Of a DNA stretch of 64,000 bases, positions 17,902-25,989 are shown in pieces. Made by a program: the position numbers and the translations under genes. Source of the stretch: Paenibacillus sp. V4I3 (GTDB taxonomy: Bacteria; Bacillota; Bacilli; Paenibacillales; NBRC-103111); contig NZ_JAUSZA010000001.1 in the NCBI RefSeq assembly GCF_030817215.1, positions 7,414,501 through 7,478,500 on the forward strand, written 5' to 3'. Below the pieces are notes generated by a model that saw only the letters and a list, made by a program, of their open reading frames with translations, was not told where the DNA came from and did not search any database. Positions within the stretch are counted from its first letter, which is position 1; each line of letters starts with the position of its first letter.

Positions 17902-18372
17902 TTAAAACAAACCCCGGCGAATGAGATTAGCCGTCACGGGGACTTTGCCCACTTCCCTCGACCATACGGACAATTGGCCGATATGGTGGATTTCATGGGC
18001 GATGACATGCCGCATGATTTCTCCATATTTGAAGTTAACGGGCTCCCCCTTTGGAGTTAATTCCGATAACTCCTTCAATTCCATTTCATTGGTCCACGAC
18101 ATGACAAAAGGACGAACTTCCTCGTGAAACCTAGCGGATAAATCCGTCACTTTTTGCAGGCTGGCATAGGATTCGAACGGCTCCGTGAACTCTGGCTTCC
18201 CTTGCAGAACAGATATCCAGCTGAATTCCACATCCGCAATATGAAACAACGTGTGCAAAATGCCTCCGATCCCGCCTATCCGCTTCTTTAGTAGTTCTTC
18301 TTCGGAAACGTCTTGGCACCAAGCGAACCAGTCTTGCCGAACTTGCCAGTTATATTCGAATAATTTCAACAT
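17902..18372 (-). CDS. DinB-family protein (cassette gene)
   Basis: 156 residues in the DinB/YfiT four-helix fold. It has the three metal-binding histidines at HTLFHIADVE (near 45) and HVIAHEIHHIGQLS (near 124-133). DinB-like proteins are often thiol-dependent metalloenzymes (bacillithiol transferases) or of unknown function. A strong AGGAGG site precedes ATG. The attC-like site follows directly downstream, so gene plus site form one cassette. Confidence 0.88.
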   Translation of the reverse strand: MLKLFEYNWQVRQDWFAWCQDVSEEELLKKRIGGIGGILHTLFHIADVEFSWISVLQGKPEFTEPFESYASLQKVTDLSARFHEEVRPFVMSWTNEMELKELSELTPKGEPVNFKYGEIMRHVIAHEIHHIGQLSVWSREVGKVPVTANLIRRGLF

Positions 18373-18451
18373 CTGTTTTACCTCCTAATAGATCCTGAAT
18401 TTGAAAGCATAAAAAAGACCACGGGCAATCAGCTTATATCATTACCTATGA

Positions 18452-18853
18452 CACGACTACAATGGCGTTCCAATTCAAGGTAAAGCCGGAGAGGCGATAA
18501 AAGTACGTGTTGATAATAATGGAGTCTCGCTTTATTATAGACTTTGGAATGAAGTTACAAGTGAAATGAAGGAAAATAAGAGCAAAAAAATAATCAGCGG
18601 GCAAGATGCACTGGAAATAGGTAAAAAGAAAATTAAAGAGAGATTTGTGAAGGTCGAGCAAGATACTAAAGAACCAGAAATTAAACAAGTAGAAATGGTA
18701 TACTGGTCACAACCATTCTTTACCAACCAAAACACAATGATGCCAGCTTGGAAAGTTGATGCGGGTACCTATACTTTATTCTTAGATCCCGAAACAGGGG
18801 AGCAAATCCAAACACACACCTCGTACATATATGCGAGGTGTGTTATTGATTAA
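18452..18853 (+). pseudogene. 5'-truncated YycI/PepSY-like protein gene
   Basis: An open frame of 133 residues begins right after a stop at 18449 with no start or ribosome site. From its first codon the protein looks like the middle of a domain (NGVPIQGKAGEAIKVRVDN). An internal ATG at 18566 would give only 95 residues. The C-terminal half (PAWKVDAGTYTLFLDPETGEQI) resembles PepSY/YycI-type folds in which a peptide or propeptide domain ends in a beta hairpin. The missing 5' end coincides with the DinB cassette boundary region, so the junction at about 18.44 kb probably marks a cassette insertion or deletion. It is co-directional with the lipoprotein at 18866. Confidence 0.6.
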
Positions 18854-18865
18854 GGAGGGAAATAC

Positions 18866-19258
18866 ATGCAAAAGATTTTATTAATCATAATATGTATGTA
18901 TATATTATGCAGCTGTGGAGTTGATCCGAAAGTACATGGATCCAGAAATATAGAAGTGATCGATAAAAAAGTATTATCACGCGCTAATGAAATAATAAAA
19001 AATGACCCTGACGCTGATATATTTCTGTTGCCCGGATATCTCTACCAAAAATCAGATAATCAAAATATAGATATGACACCAGGCTTATTTATTGGGCAAA
19101 TCTCAAAACAGCATACAAATAACGATGAATTTTCTTTTTATATGGCTTCAAAGCTTCCAAAAGGAACAAATCTTTATTACTCAAAAACACCACCTATGTA
19201 CGTTCTTGCTCAAACAGAGCATGGGTACATTATTTATAAGAATATGAGTTTGGAATAA
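18866..19258 (+). CDS. Small lipoprotein of unknown function
   Basis: 130 residues with a lipoprotein signal peptide ending ILCSCG (Cys near residue 17). The rest is soluble and extracellular, with no domain recognised. A strong AAGGAGGG site lies 12 bases after the truncated gene at 18452, with which it shares an operon. A GACTTC/GAAGTC terminator follows at 19262-19293. It runs against the main direction of the array. Confidence 0.65.
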   Translation: MQKILLIIICMYILCSCGVDPKVHGSRNIEVIDKKVLSRANEIIKNDPDADIFLLPGYLYQKSDNQNIDMTPGLFIGQISKQHTNNDEFSFYMASKLPKGTNLYYSKTPPMYVLAQTEHGYIIYKNMSLE

Positions 19259-19261
19259 ACC

Positions 19262-19293
19262 AAAAAACGACTTCACAGAAGAAGTCTTTTGTT
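19262..19293 (+). terminator. Terminator after lipoprotein gene
   Basis: GACTTC/GAAGTC stem (19269-19286) with flanking A and T runs. Confidence 0.75.
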
Positions 19294-19440
19294 TGAAGGT
19301 TGATGTCTCATTATTTAATATTTTATTACTCTTATCCTTGTACATTTAATTAGGTATAATCATGATAAACAGGAAAATGTTTGAAAGTCGGCGGCTTTCA
19401 ACAGGTAGATTGCTTACACCAGTTAACCTCGTGGGGTGTT

Positions 19441-19920
19441 TTATACTGACCATGATATATTATGAACTCCTCGTAAAACTACGGCACTAAGAAATACTGA
19501 ATTAATAATCAATAAGGAAAGATGCAACCAACTGTATTTACTTCTTCCAATATTATTACGTATTATGCTTATAAAGTAGAGGATCCAACTTACTAGGAGG
19601 CACGGTAAAAGGATTGACCAGACTTCACTAACATAGTTACTTAAGAATATATAACTAAAAGCATCTTGAAATCCTTGCTCCTCTACATAAGTGATTTGAT
19701 CAATAATATCAATTATAATTGCACTTAATAACAAAATTGCTATCTTTACAACAAATGATGAGCCTAAATTGTAAAAATTAAATATATAACTTACTGACTT
19801 TTGTGATTTATTTATTACAAGAAATTTTTGAACTATAAAAAGAAATATTAACGAAATGATTTGTTCAATCAAAACAAAAAATACAATGAAGAAAAGTCCC
19901 AAAATTGCTAATGCTATCAA
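19441..19920 (-). CDS. Unknown four-helix membrane protein
   Basis: 159 residues, very hydrophobic, with about four membrane segments (near 2-30, 52-72, 90-115 and 128-150); no family recognised. It has a TTG start after AAAGGAG. It lies 29 bases downstream of the 155-aa gene, so the two form a two-gene unit inside the array. The pairing of a soluble protein with a membrane protein could suggest toxin/immunity, but nothing in the sequence shows it. Confidence 0.6.
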   Translation of the reverse strand: MIALAILGLFFIVFFVLIEQIISLIFLFIVQKFLVINKSQKSVSYIFNFYNLGSSFVVKIAILLLSAIIIDIIDQITYVEEQGFQDAFSYIFLSNYVSEVWSILLPCLLVSWILYFISIIRNNIGRSKYSWLHLSLLIINSVFLSAVVLRGVHNISWSV

Positions 19921-19949
19921 TGGTAATACTCCTTTATTGTACGTTGTTT

Positions 19950-20417
19950 TTAGATTCCAAAATGAATTATTAATTTATTATTATTTGAAGCATTGACAGC
20001 TAACCCAATCAATTGTTCTAATTCTATTTTCATTCTTTCTCTCTTCATCCTATTCCTCGTCTGCTCCCAGTAACCTTCTCCGTTCTCCTCTTCTTTCCAA
20101 ATGGTATCTCCTCTTAAACTAAATGTGTCTGGCGCTTCATCGATTAATTTTAGCCACTTGTCTAATACCCTTATTAGCTTCTCTGCACCTAGTTTCTGAA
20201 TAACGGTTAGCCCATAGTAATTTAACCCATTCCCACTTTCTTTAGTTTCGGGGTTATATGAGGGCATCCAGTTCAAGAAGTCCATCATGTATTGGATAAT
20301 ATCATCTGATAATTCAACTTTTTCTTCCCATGTATACCGATTAGTGCTGTACCATTCGTGTCTGTCATTTAACTCAAAATCGCTGCTAATAAGAAAAAAC
20401 TTATGTGTTAAACTCAA
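19950..20417 (-). CDS. Unknown 155-aa soluble protein
   Basis: Acidic, tryptophan-rich soluble protein (e.g. LNWMPSYNPETKESGNGLNYYG near residue 50), of the type seen among uncharacterised bacterial immunity-like and DUF proteins; no firm family. TTG start after AGGTG. It lies just upstream of the membrane protein at 19441, in the same transcript. Confidence 0.6.
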   Translation of the reverse strand: MSLTHKFFLISSDFELNDRHEWYSTNRYTWEEKVELSDDIIQYMMDFLNWMPSYNPETKESGNGLNYYGLTVIQKLGAEKLIRVLDKWLKLIDEAPDTFSLRGDTIWKEEENGEGYWEQTRNRMKRERMKIELEQLIGLAVNASNNNKLIIHFGI

Positions 20418-20486
20418 TTACATCACCTGGGATTTCCCGTGTTAATTTATTGGTCCTTAGACAACTTAATATTAACACATATTGGA

Positions 20487-20578
20487 ACTAAACTGCCCGT
20501 TACTTGAACAGGCTGCCCAGTATGCCGTATGCCGGCAGCCTGTGTTATATTATGCTATCGTTACTCGTTAGCTCAATG
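20487..20578 (-). repeat. attC-like site 2
   Basis: One of the best copies. Left outer box CTAAAC, then TGCCCGTTACTTGAA, a 10-bp ACAGGCTGCC/GGCAGCCTGT stem, and CTATCGTTACTCGTTAGCTC. It ends 29 bases from the HAD gene stop. Confidence 0.85.
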
Positions 20579-20607
20579 GCTCATACGTCCTCCGTCAGAA
20601 CAAACTC

Positions 20608-21153
20608 CTACATTAAGAGCCAATTAACGGCATCCATTAAATCTTCTGCGATGTAATCTGGGGCAGCATCAAGCCACTCTCCATAAAATTGATTATTTCT
20701 ATATTTGGCTAGTTCCCTTTCACCGGAACCAGTTTTCACTAACACTTTTATACATCCTACTCTTTGGGCAGCAATCATATCTGTCCACCTATCACCGATT
20801 ACAGCACAATTTTTCAGCACTAGTTTATAATCTTGTGCAGCCTGATTAAGCATGCCTGAGGAGGGCTTTCTGCATAAACACCCCTCGCCATTTTGATGTG
20901 GACATATGTAAATTTTATCAAAACCAAATGAGCTAAGTTCATCTACAAAATCTTGAAATTGTGCTTCTCCACGAGATATCCCTGGTTGGTTAGTAAACGA
21001 AAAGATTGGTATCTGAGCATTCTTTAACATCTCCAAAGACTTGGTTGAGAACTTGAATAATTTAAATTCTCCTGGAAAAACCACCTCATCAGACCCACCA
21101 ATTGTACCATCCCTATCAATAAAAACAGCCTGTATTCGTTTCCAATTTGTCAT
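20608..21153 (-). CDS. HAD-IIIA phosphatase, GmhB/HisB-N-like (cassette gene)
   Basis: 181 residues. HAD motif I is FIDRDGT (near 11), motif II FSFTNQPG, motif III CRKPSSGM and motif IV IGDRWTD. A zinc loop CPHQNGEGCLC matches the heptose-bisphosphate/histidinol phosphatase group. The enzyme should dephosphorylate a small phosphorylated metabolite; the substrate is open. GGAGGG site before ATG; attC-like site 2 lies directly downstream. Confidence 0.87.
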   Translation of the reverse strand: MTNWKRIQAVFIDRDGTIGGSDEVVFPGEFKLFKFSTKSLEMLKNAQIPIFSFTNQPGISRGEAQFQDFVDELSSFGFDKIYICPHQNGEGCLCRKPSSGMLNQAAQDYKLVLKNCAVIGDRWTDMIAAQRVGCIKVLVKTGSGERELAKYRNNQFYGEWLDAAPDYIAEDLMDAVNWLLM

Positions 21154-21230
21154 TTAATCACCCTCCCAGAGGTAATATCCGTTATGGAAAATTGTAGCAG
21201 AGGTTATTCACATTGTACCATATATTGGGA

Positions 21231-21327
21231 GTAAACTGTCCGTTAGCGCAATAAGCTACCGATAAAATCCGGCAGCTTGCTAATTGGTGTATATTGTTAA
21301 GCAATCGTTCCTCGTTAGCACAGTATG
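21231..21327 (-). repeat. attC-like site 3
   Basis: AGTAAACTGTCCGTTAGCGC, AAGCTACCG/CGGCAGCTT stem, a long asymmetric arm, then CAATCGTTCCTCGTTAGCAC. Confidence 0.82.
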
Positions 21328-21395
21328 CGGTCATTCTCATGATAGCTTGAAATGTATTTCAATTGAGCTATGTTTCCTAAATGATTTTAAGATTA

Positions 21396-21980
21396 TTATT
21401 GTTTAAGGACATTTTTACCGTCACGTGAATATCCGTTTATTGAAATCACCTCTAGATTGTAGTTACTGTATTCATCTGGTATAACGAACCAAACTCTATA
21501 TCCCTTATTCGTCTTAATGATTTGGGCTTTTTTGTTAAATGTTCGATCTCCGTCTTTGTATTGAACTTCAAGTTCTTCAATATCTACATTATTTACAGTG
21601 CCCGAGAACATTTGGAAATGCTCGGTTTTTCCTTTAGACTCTTTGCTACACTCACTATACGACGATGATACTTCAGGCATTTTATCGAGTGAGATACTGC
21701 CACCTCCACAAAAATCCCTGTACTTTGAACCATCTTTATATGTGAACCCATAATCTAGACCATGTTCAGTCTCAAAAAAGACGACTACTCCATCTTTCGT
21801 TTCTCCTTTTGCAACAATCTCTTTATAAGCTATATGATTCAATACTTCTTCAAGTGTCGATGATGCTCCTTCACTTTTTATACAACTCGAAAGAAAGATA
21901 AGTATTAAAATAAAGCCGATAAAAAGATTTATTGTCCTGGGCAAAGTGAACCAGTCCTTCCCATTAATTTCATTATTCAT
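21396..21980 (-). CDS. Putative lipoprotein or membrane-anchored protein (cassette gene)
   Basis: 194 residues. Hydrophobic segment at residues 18-32 followed by a lipobox-like LSSC (Cys near 33), so it is probably a lipoprotein with an unusually long N-region. The exported part contains CGGGS and further cysteines but no known domain. Its ribosome site is weak. Its stop lies about 70 bases from attC-like site 3. Confidence 0.65.
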   Translation of the reverse strand: MNNEINGKDWFTLPRTINLFIGFILILIFLSSCIKSEGASSTLEEVLNHIAYKEIVAKGETKDGVVVFFETEHGLDYGFTYKDGSKYRDFCGGGSISLDKMPEVSSSYSECSKESKGKTEHFQMFSGTVNNVDIEELEVQYKDGDRTFNKKAQIIKTNKGYRVWFVIPDEYSNYNLEVISINGYSRDGKNVLKQ

Positions 21981-22011
21981 TTATACGTTTCCAGATTTAG
22001 GAAAGTTGCGG

Positions 22012-22092
22012 ATTACTGCCCGTTAGCGCAGCCAGGCTGCCGGTTGTTGTCGCGGATGTGGATTATTAAGCTAGTGTTTCCGTTAATGCATT
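22012..22092 (-). repeat. attC-like site 4 (degenerate)
   Basis: ACTGCCCGTTAGCGCAG left box and AGGCTGCCGG arm are clear. The right arm has drifted; the right box reads CTAGTGTTTCCGTTAATG. It ends 10 bases from the GNAT stop. Confidence 0.75.
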
Positions 22093-22101
22093 ACACAAGG
22101 T

Positions 22102-22566
22102 TTAATGATTTATCATTAATTCAAATTCAATTTCGTGGCGAACAGGTATCCCATCGAATCCAATCAGGGGAATTGATGGCTTTATTTTCCTCGCTTCAGT
22201 GATTGCGTTTTGATGAACTGCCTTTATGTCAAAGCCTCTTTTTTGATAAAATCGAATAGCCCTTAAATTATCATTAGAAGTGATCAACCATACTCGTTTA
22301 CAGCTGCTTCCCCTCGCTTTTTCAATGACTAAATCAATGAGTTTAGTTCCTATACCTTGCCCCTTTACCTTGCTATCAAGTGAGACGATTTCGCATTCGT
22401 CGTTATAAATGTTATAAGTTATCAGTCCTTTTATCTCATCATCAATTAATACAACATACCCTGGCAAATTATCTAATGAATGTACTTGTCCTCTGGATAT
22501 AATAATTGATCCTCGAAAATCTTTAATCCCCTCTTTGTGGATCTCATTAATTTCATTTATCACCAT
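22102..22566 (-). CDS. GNAT-family N-acetyltransferase (cassette gene)
   Basis: 154 residues. The acetyl-CoA loop appears as VKGQGIGTKLIDLVIEKA (near 80) and is followed by LRAIRFYQKRGFDI, the typical GNAT strand-helix. Substrate unknown. The start at 22566 was chosen because GGAGG precedes it at good spacing. attC-like site 4 begins 10 bases after the stop. Confidence 0.88.
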   Translation of the reverse strand: MVINEINEIHKEGIKDFRGSIIISRGQVHSLDNLPGYVVLIDDEIKGLITYNIYNDECEIVSLDSKVKGQGIGTKLIDLVIEKARGSSCKRVWLITSNDNLRAIRFYQKRGFDIKAVHQNAITEARKIKPSIPLIGFDGIPVRHEIEFELMINH

Positions 22567-22660
22567 CGGCTTACCTCCGTAAATATGTAGCATTCAAAAA
22601 CCACAAATCTGGAATTAATTGTATCACGGAGGATCATTTTTAAGAACGAATATCATTACG

Positions 22661-22738
22661 TTAACCTGCCCGTCCAATGAAAAAAAGGAGCTGCATCGCG
22701 GCAAGCTCCCTCAACTATCGTTCTGCGTTAGCGTAATG
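22661..22738 (-). repeat. attC-like site 5
   Basis: TTAACCTGCCCGTCCAATGA left part (bases missing compared with the consensus), GGAGCTGC/GCAAGCTCC hairpin, CTATCGTTCTGCGTTAGCG right box. Confidence 0.78.
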
Positions 22739-22819
22739 ACTATAACCAATTATTTTTCATTCCCGAACCGCATACATTGTAAATATAGGTTAATTAAACT
22801 ATTTAGAAAGGTGATTTAA

Positions 22820-22939
22820 GTGTATAGAATTCCAGGTGGAATAACTAATGCAACAGGTGTGGATGGAAGGATTGTAGCGTTGGTTTTCATTGGACTTGCA
22901 ATAATGGTTATTATTGAAAGATTGATTAAACGAAAATAA
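22820..22939 (+). CDS. 39-aa single-span membrane peptide
   Basis: GTG start with AAAGGTG upstream; 39 residues. A glycine-rich N-terminus is followed by one membrane segment (IVALVFIGLAIMVIIERLI) and a basic end (KRK). Too short for domain assignment. It is the only gene between two attC-like sites and runs against the array direction. Confidence 0.5.
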   Translation: MYRIPGGITNATGVDGRIVALVFIGLAIMVIIERLIKRK

Positions 22940-22983
22940 AGTAACTTCAAACGTCATCCCCTCAACCCTAGAGTTACTACAAT

Positions 22984-23078
22984 ACTCTACTGCCAGTTAG
23001 CGCAAGGAAGCTACCGGTTATTTCCGCGGCAGCTTCCTTGTGTAGTTATTCAGCTATTAGTACCCGTTAGCGGAATTA
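22984..23078 (-). repeat. attC-like site 6
   Basis: CTACTGCCAGTTAGCGCAA, GGAAGCTACCG/CGGCAGCTTCC stem, then CAGCTATTAGTACCCGTTAG. Confidence 0.82.
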
Positions 23079-23155
23079 AATCGCCTTATAGGGGAGTTGC
23101 GCATTATTCAACTCTTCCTCTTCGGCCAAGGAACATGACTTAACCAATAGTAATT

Positions 23156-24244
23156 TTACAATGGCCTCGTTTGTTCCGGTAAATAACGGACCAGCCTTTC
23201 GCTGAACGGCCCTACGCGTTTCGATTCATGCGCCACGATCGACAGCTCTTCGATCCATCCGAACGACCATACGTCTTTCGGTACGTCCGGCCAATGCTGG
23301 ATCACAGGGGTGTCGCCATCCTTCAATTCGCCGCGGTAGAGCATAATAGCCAGAAGCTTTGCTACTTCTTCGCGGGTCATGTATCCATCAGGAATGAACA
23401 TATCCTTTCCATGTCCGTCGATATATTTCAGCGCTTTGGATGTCCCGATGGCTTGCTTCGCCCAATGCCCCTTCGAATCCGAGAAAGAGTTCAGCGGAAT
23501 CGGTTCAATTCCTTTGACTCTAAGCATCAGGACAACAAACTCGGCGCGACTGATCGGCTGGTCCGGCCGGAATGCTCCACCGCTGCCGTTCATGTACCCG
23601 GATGCCGTTACCTTTTGGACATATCCGTATGCCCAATGATCGGCAGGGACATCCTGGTATGATCCAACCGAAGCAGGGGCAGGCAACTCTTTAACTCTCG
23701 CCACGATGGCAGCCGTTTCGGCACGCGTAAGCTGTCGTTCTGGGTGAAACCTTCCGTCCGGATAGCCGTTAAAAACGGGCTGATGTACTTCCGTAGCGAC
23801 CTGCACCCGGATCGGTTTATTCGCGATGAGCTGCTGTTCCCCCATTCCTCCACTGCAGGAGACTTCCATTGCGGCTGTGTTTGGCACATCATCCTTGACT
23901 TTCAAGTTAAAATGTACAACATCGGCGCCATTCGAATCGAAATCCTTCAAATTCCACTTCAAGGTTCCCGAAGCGGCATCCCAATCCGCTCCCTCCGCAT
24001 CTTCGAGTTCGAACCCTTTAGACACCTTCACCTTCAGCCATGCCTTCGACATGACTTTATTTTCCACATTGTGGTATAAAATATGAAACCCTACTTTGCC
24101 CCCCTGGACAGCTGAATGCTGATCACTTACACATTGAATCTCTAGGCCCGATGCTCCGGCCGCAGAACCGAATCCTGCAGGAATCCCTACTATCATAAGC
24201 ATGCTGGCAACCAACGTGATTATGAACCATTCTTTCATCCTCAT
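23156..24244 (-). CDS. Secreted S-layer-homology (SLH) domain protein
   Basis: About 362 residues. Signal peptide at 1-32; a beta-rich DUF11-like domain at about 35-150 (includes LKVKVSKGFELEDAEGADWD). Three SLH repeats follow: YPDGRFHPERQLTRAETAAI, DHWAYGYVQKVTASGYMNG with ISRAEFVVLML, and GHWAKQAIGTSKALKYIDG with MTREEVAKLL. SLH domains bind pyruvylated cell-wall polysaccharide, so the protein is held at the cell surface. It is the largest gene of the array and relatively GC-rich. The ATG at 24244 has AGGAGAGG at 8 bases. Confidence 0.88.
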   Translation of the reverse strand: MRMKEWFIITLVASMLMIVGIPAGFGSAAGASGLEIQCVSDQHSAVQGGKVGFHILYHNVENKVMSKAWLKVKVSKGFELEDAEGADWDAASGTLKWNLKDFDSNGADVVHFNLKVKDDVPNTAAMEVSCSGGMGEQQLIANKPIRVQVATEVHQPVFNGYPDGRFHPERQLTRAETAAIVARVKELPAPASVGSYQDVPADHWAYGYVQKVTASGYMNGSGGAFRPDQPISRAEFVVLMLRVKGIEPIPLNSFSDSKGHWAKQAIGTSKALKYIDGHGKDMFIPDGYMTREEVAKLLAIMLYRGELKDGDTPVIQHWPDVPKDVWSFGWIEELSIVAHESKRVGPFSERLVRYLPEQTRPL

Positions 24245-24403
24245 AACCAATCCTCTCCTTTCTCATGTAAAGTATCAGATCCAATATATGCCAAATGGAT
24301 ATAATACACTCTTCGCTGATCTATGCAAATTTATGACGCTGAACACCGCCCAAAATAAGCGCGATCTAGCGGCGAGCTACATTTCCCTTTATTAAGCTAT
24401 CAT

Positions 24404-24440
24404 TGTGTTAAACTGCCCGTTAGCTCAATGCCCAGCTGCC
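24404..24440 (-). repeat. attC-like site 7, left half
   Basis: TTAAACTGCCCGTTAGCTCA and the start of an arm (CCCAGCTGCC). The right half is missing here and is found at 25271-25322, beyond the VOC gene. Confidence 0.7.
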
Positions 24441-24576
24441 AAAACCGCAAGGCTATTCGACCGACATGGACTTGCTGAACAACTACACCAAGTTTGAGAT
24501 CGGGAACGCGGCAACATCCATATCGTGTACTGACGCATTCCGAAATCGAATTCGGGAGTAAGCCCAAAAAATGTTA

Positions 24577-24614
24577 AAACGCTACTGACATACTGTTGTC
24601 AGTAGCGTTTTTTT
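24577..24614. terminator. Strong terminator between attC half-site and VOC gene
   Basis: AACGCTACTGACA / TGTCAGTAGCGTT 13-base inverted repeat with A and T runs. The 24441-24570 stretch before it holds only a short 31-codon frame (MDLLNNYTKFEIGN start), probably a gene fragment. Confidence 0.85.
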
Positions 24615-24723
24615 ATAATCGGAGTAAGTAACCGTAAAGGAGTGGGAGATAAATGCGAAGTAGTTTGGCCCAAAATTATATGATACGGTTTAGTATCATT
24701 TATTATAGGAAGGATGGTATCAC

Positions 24724-25128
24724 ATGAATTTTGCTTCTGTACGCATCATTACCGACGACGTGGGTCGTCTCGTCGAGTTCTATGAGAAAGTCATGGGTGT
24801 TTCGGCGGAACGCCTCGCGCCCGTCTTTGCCGAACTCGTTGTGCCATCGTGCACCCTGGCGATCGGCCACTCCCAGACGGTGCAACTGTTCGGCGCTGGT
24901 TCCGCAGTGGCGGCCGAGAATCACTCTGTCATCATCGAGTTCCGCGTCCACGATGTCGATGCCGAATACGAGCGCTTGAAGCCGTTTGTCGACGAGTGGG
25001 TAAAGGAACCAACCACGATGCCGTGGGGGAACCGTGCTGTGCTGTTTCGCGATCCCGACGGCAACCTGGTTAACCTCTTCGCGCCGGTGACCGAGGAAGC
25101 AATCAAACGGTTCAGCGGTAGGCGCTGA
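24724..25128 (+). CDS. VOC-family (glyoxalase-fold) protein
   Basis: 134 residues with two beta-alpha-beta-beta-beta modules. SVRIITDDVGRLVEFYEKVMG opens the first, and VLFRDPDGNLVNLFAPV closes the second, with the metal-site Glu replaced by Asn (NLVNLF). VOC proteins include glyoxalases, dioxygenases and resistance proteins; the substrate is not deducible. Codon use is clearly more GC-rich than in the neighbouring cassettes, which points to a different origin. It carries its own promoter-side terminator and a downstream terminator, and sits inside a split attC-like site. Confidence 0.86.
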   Translation: MNFASVRIITDDVGRLVEFYEKVMGVSAERLAPVFAELVVPSCTLAIGHSQTVQLFGAGSAVAAENHSVIIEFRVHDVDAEYERLKPFVDEWVKEPTTMPWGNRAVLFRDPDGNLVNLFAPVTEEAIKRFSGRR

Positions 25129-25192
25129 CGGACAGTTGAAGTGAGTGAGGCGAATTTCGTAATTAGTAATTTTACTGACCACTTCATAGAAA

Positions 25193-25218
25193 GAGACCAT
25201 AGCAACGAGCAATGGTCT
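25193..25218 (+). terminator. Hairpin after VOC gene
   Basis: AGACCAT / ATGGTCT stem with an 11-base loop, then T-rich sequence. Confidence 0.6.
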
Positions 25219-25270
25219 ATTCATTTTATCTAGGTTCTTCATTATTTATTGAGATTTCGCGACCCTCGCT

Positions 25271-25322
25271 GATGCTGGCAGCCTATTTGTAATTGTGCTA
25301 TCGTTCCTCGATAGTTCAATTA
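25271..25322 (-). repeat. attC-like site 7, right half
   Basis: CTGGCAGCCTATTTG arm and GTGCTATCGTTCCTCGATAG right box. It complements the half-site at 24404-24440. The GNAT stop codon at 25320-25322 lies within it. Confidence 0.75.
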
Positions 25323-25748
25323 GAAATATTTTTTAAATCCTTTACTAACCGATCCGTCATATCCTTCTCGTTCGAAGAACTGATGAGCTCTTTCACGAGT
25401 TGAATTACTTAGAAGCATAATCCGATGACAATTTATAGACCTACAATACTCCTCAACATATTGTAAAAGTTGTTGTCCAATACTCTTGCTTCGATGATTC
25501 TCATGAACAATTATGTTCTCGACAATTCCATAAGGTCTTGTCCCATGCAATGCTTGGATACATATATTTAGCGTTACCGTCCCTAATAGTTCACCGCCTT
25601 CATCGAAGACAAGTAGGAAGTTATTAGGGTCATTTTTGATTGTATCAATTTGTTCTTCGAGAACATTCATTTTCTTGCTATTTGGCACTAACATACGATA
25701 GAGCTCGCACAGTTGGTTTTTATCAGATCGTTCAGCTTCACGAATCAT
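25320..25748 (-). CDS. GNAT-family N-acetyltransferase (cassette gene)
   Basis: 142 residues. The acetyl-CoA motif is HENHRSKSIGQQLLQYVEE (near 85) and the C-terminal FFEREGYDG is typical. Sequence otherwise differs from the other GNATs here. GGAG ribosome site. The stop codon TAA is formed by the outer end of attC-like site 7. Confidence 0.88.
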   Translation of the reverse strand: MIREAERSDKNQLCELYRMLVPNSKKMNVLEEQIDTIKNDPNNFLLVFDEGGELLGTVTLNICIQALHGTRPYGIVENIIVHENHRSKSIGQQLLQYVEEYCRSINCHRIMLLSNSTRERAHQFFEREGYDGSVSKGFKKYF

Positions 25749-25805
25749 ATCAATATCAACTCCTATATAACCCTTATCTTTACATTTTATTCCACATTAC
25801 AATTG

Positions 25806-25899
25806 AGCATTCCTGCCCGTTACTTGAACAGGCCGCCGAGTATGAGTATGCCGGCAGCCTGTTTTATTATTGAGCAATAGTTTTCCGTTAGATTAATTA
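25806..25899 (-). repeat. attC-like site 8
   Basis: TTCCTGCCCGTTACTTGAAC, ACAGGCCGCC/GGCAGCCTGT stem, then GCAATAGTTTTCCGTTAGAT. Very close to site 2 in its left half. Confidence 0.83.
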
Positions 25900-25989
25900 T
25901 GTTCTCTCATCTATGGTTGGCAATTCTTACATTAAAATTTTCAAAATAAATGTAACCTTTTTAAGATTGAATCGTCTACTCTCCAAGAG

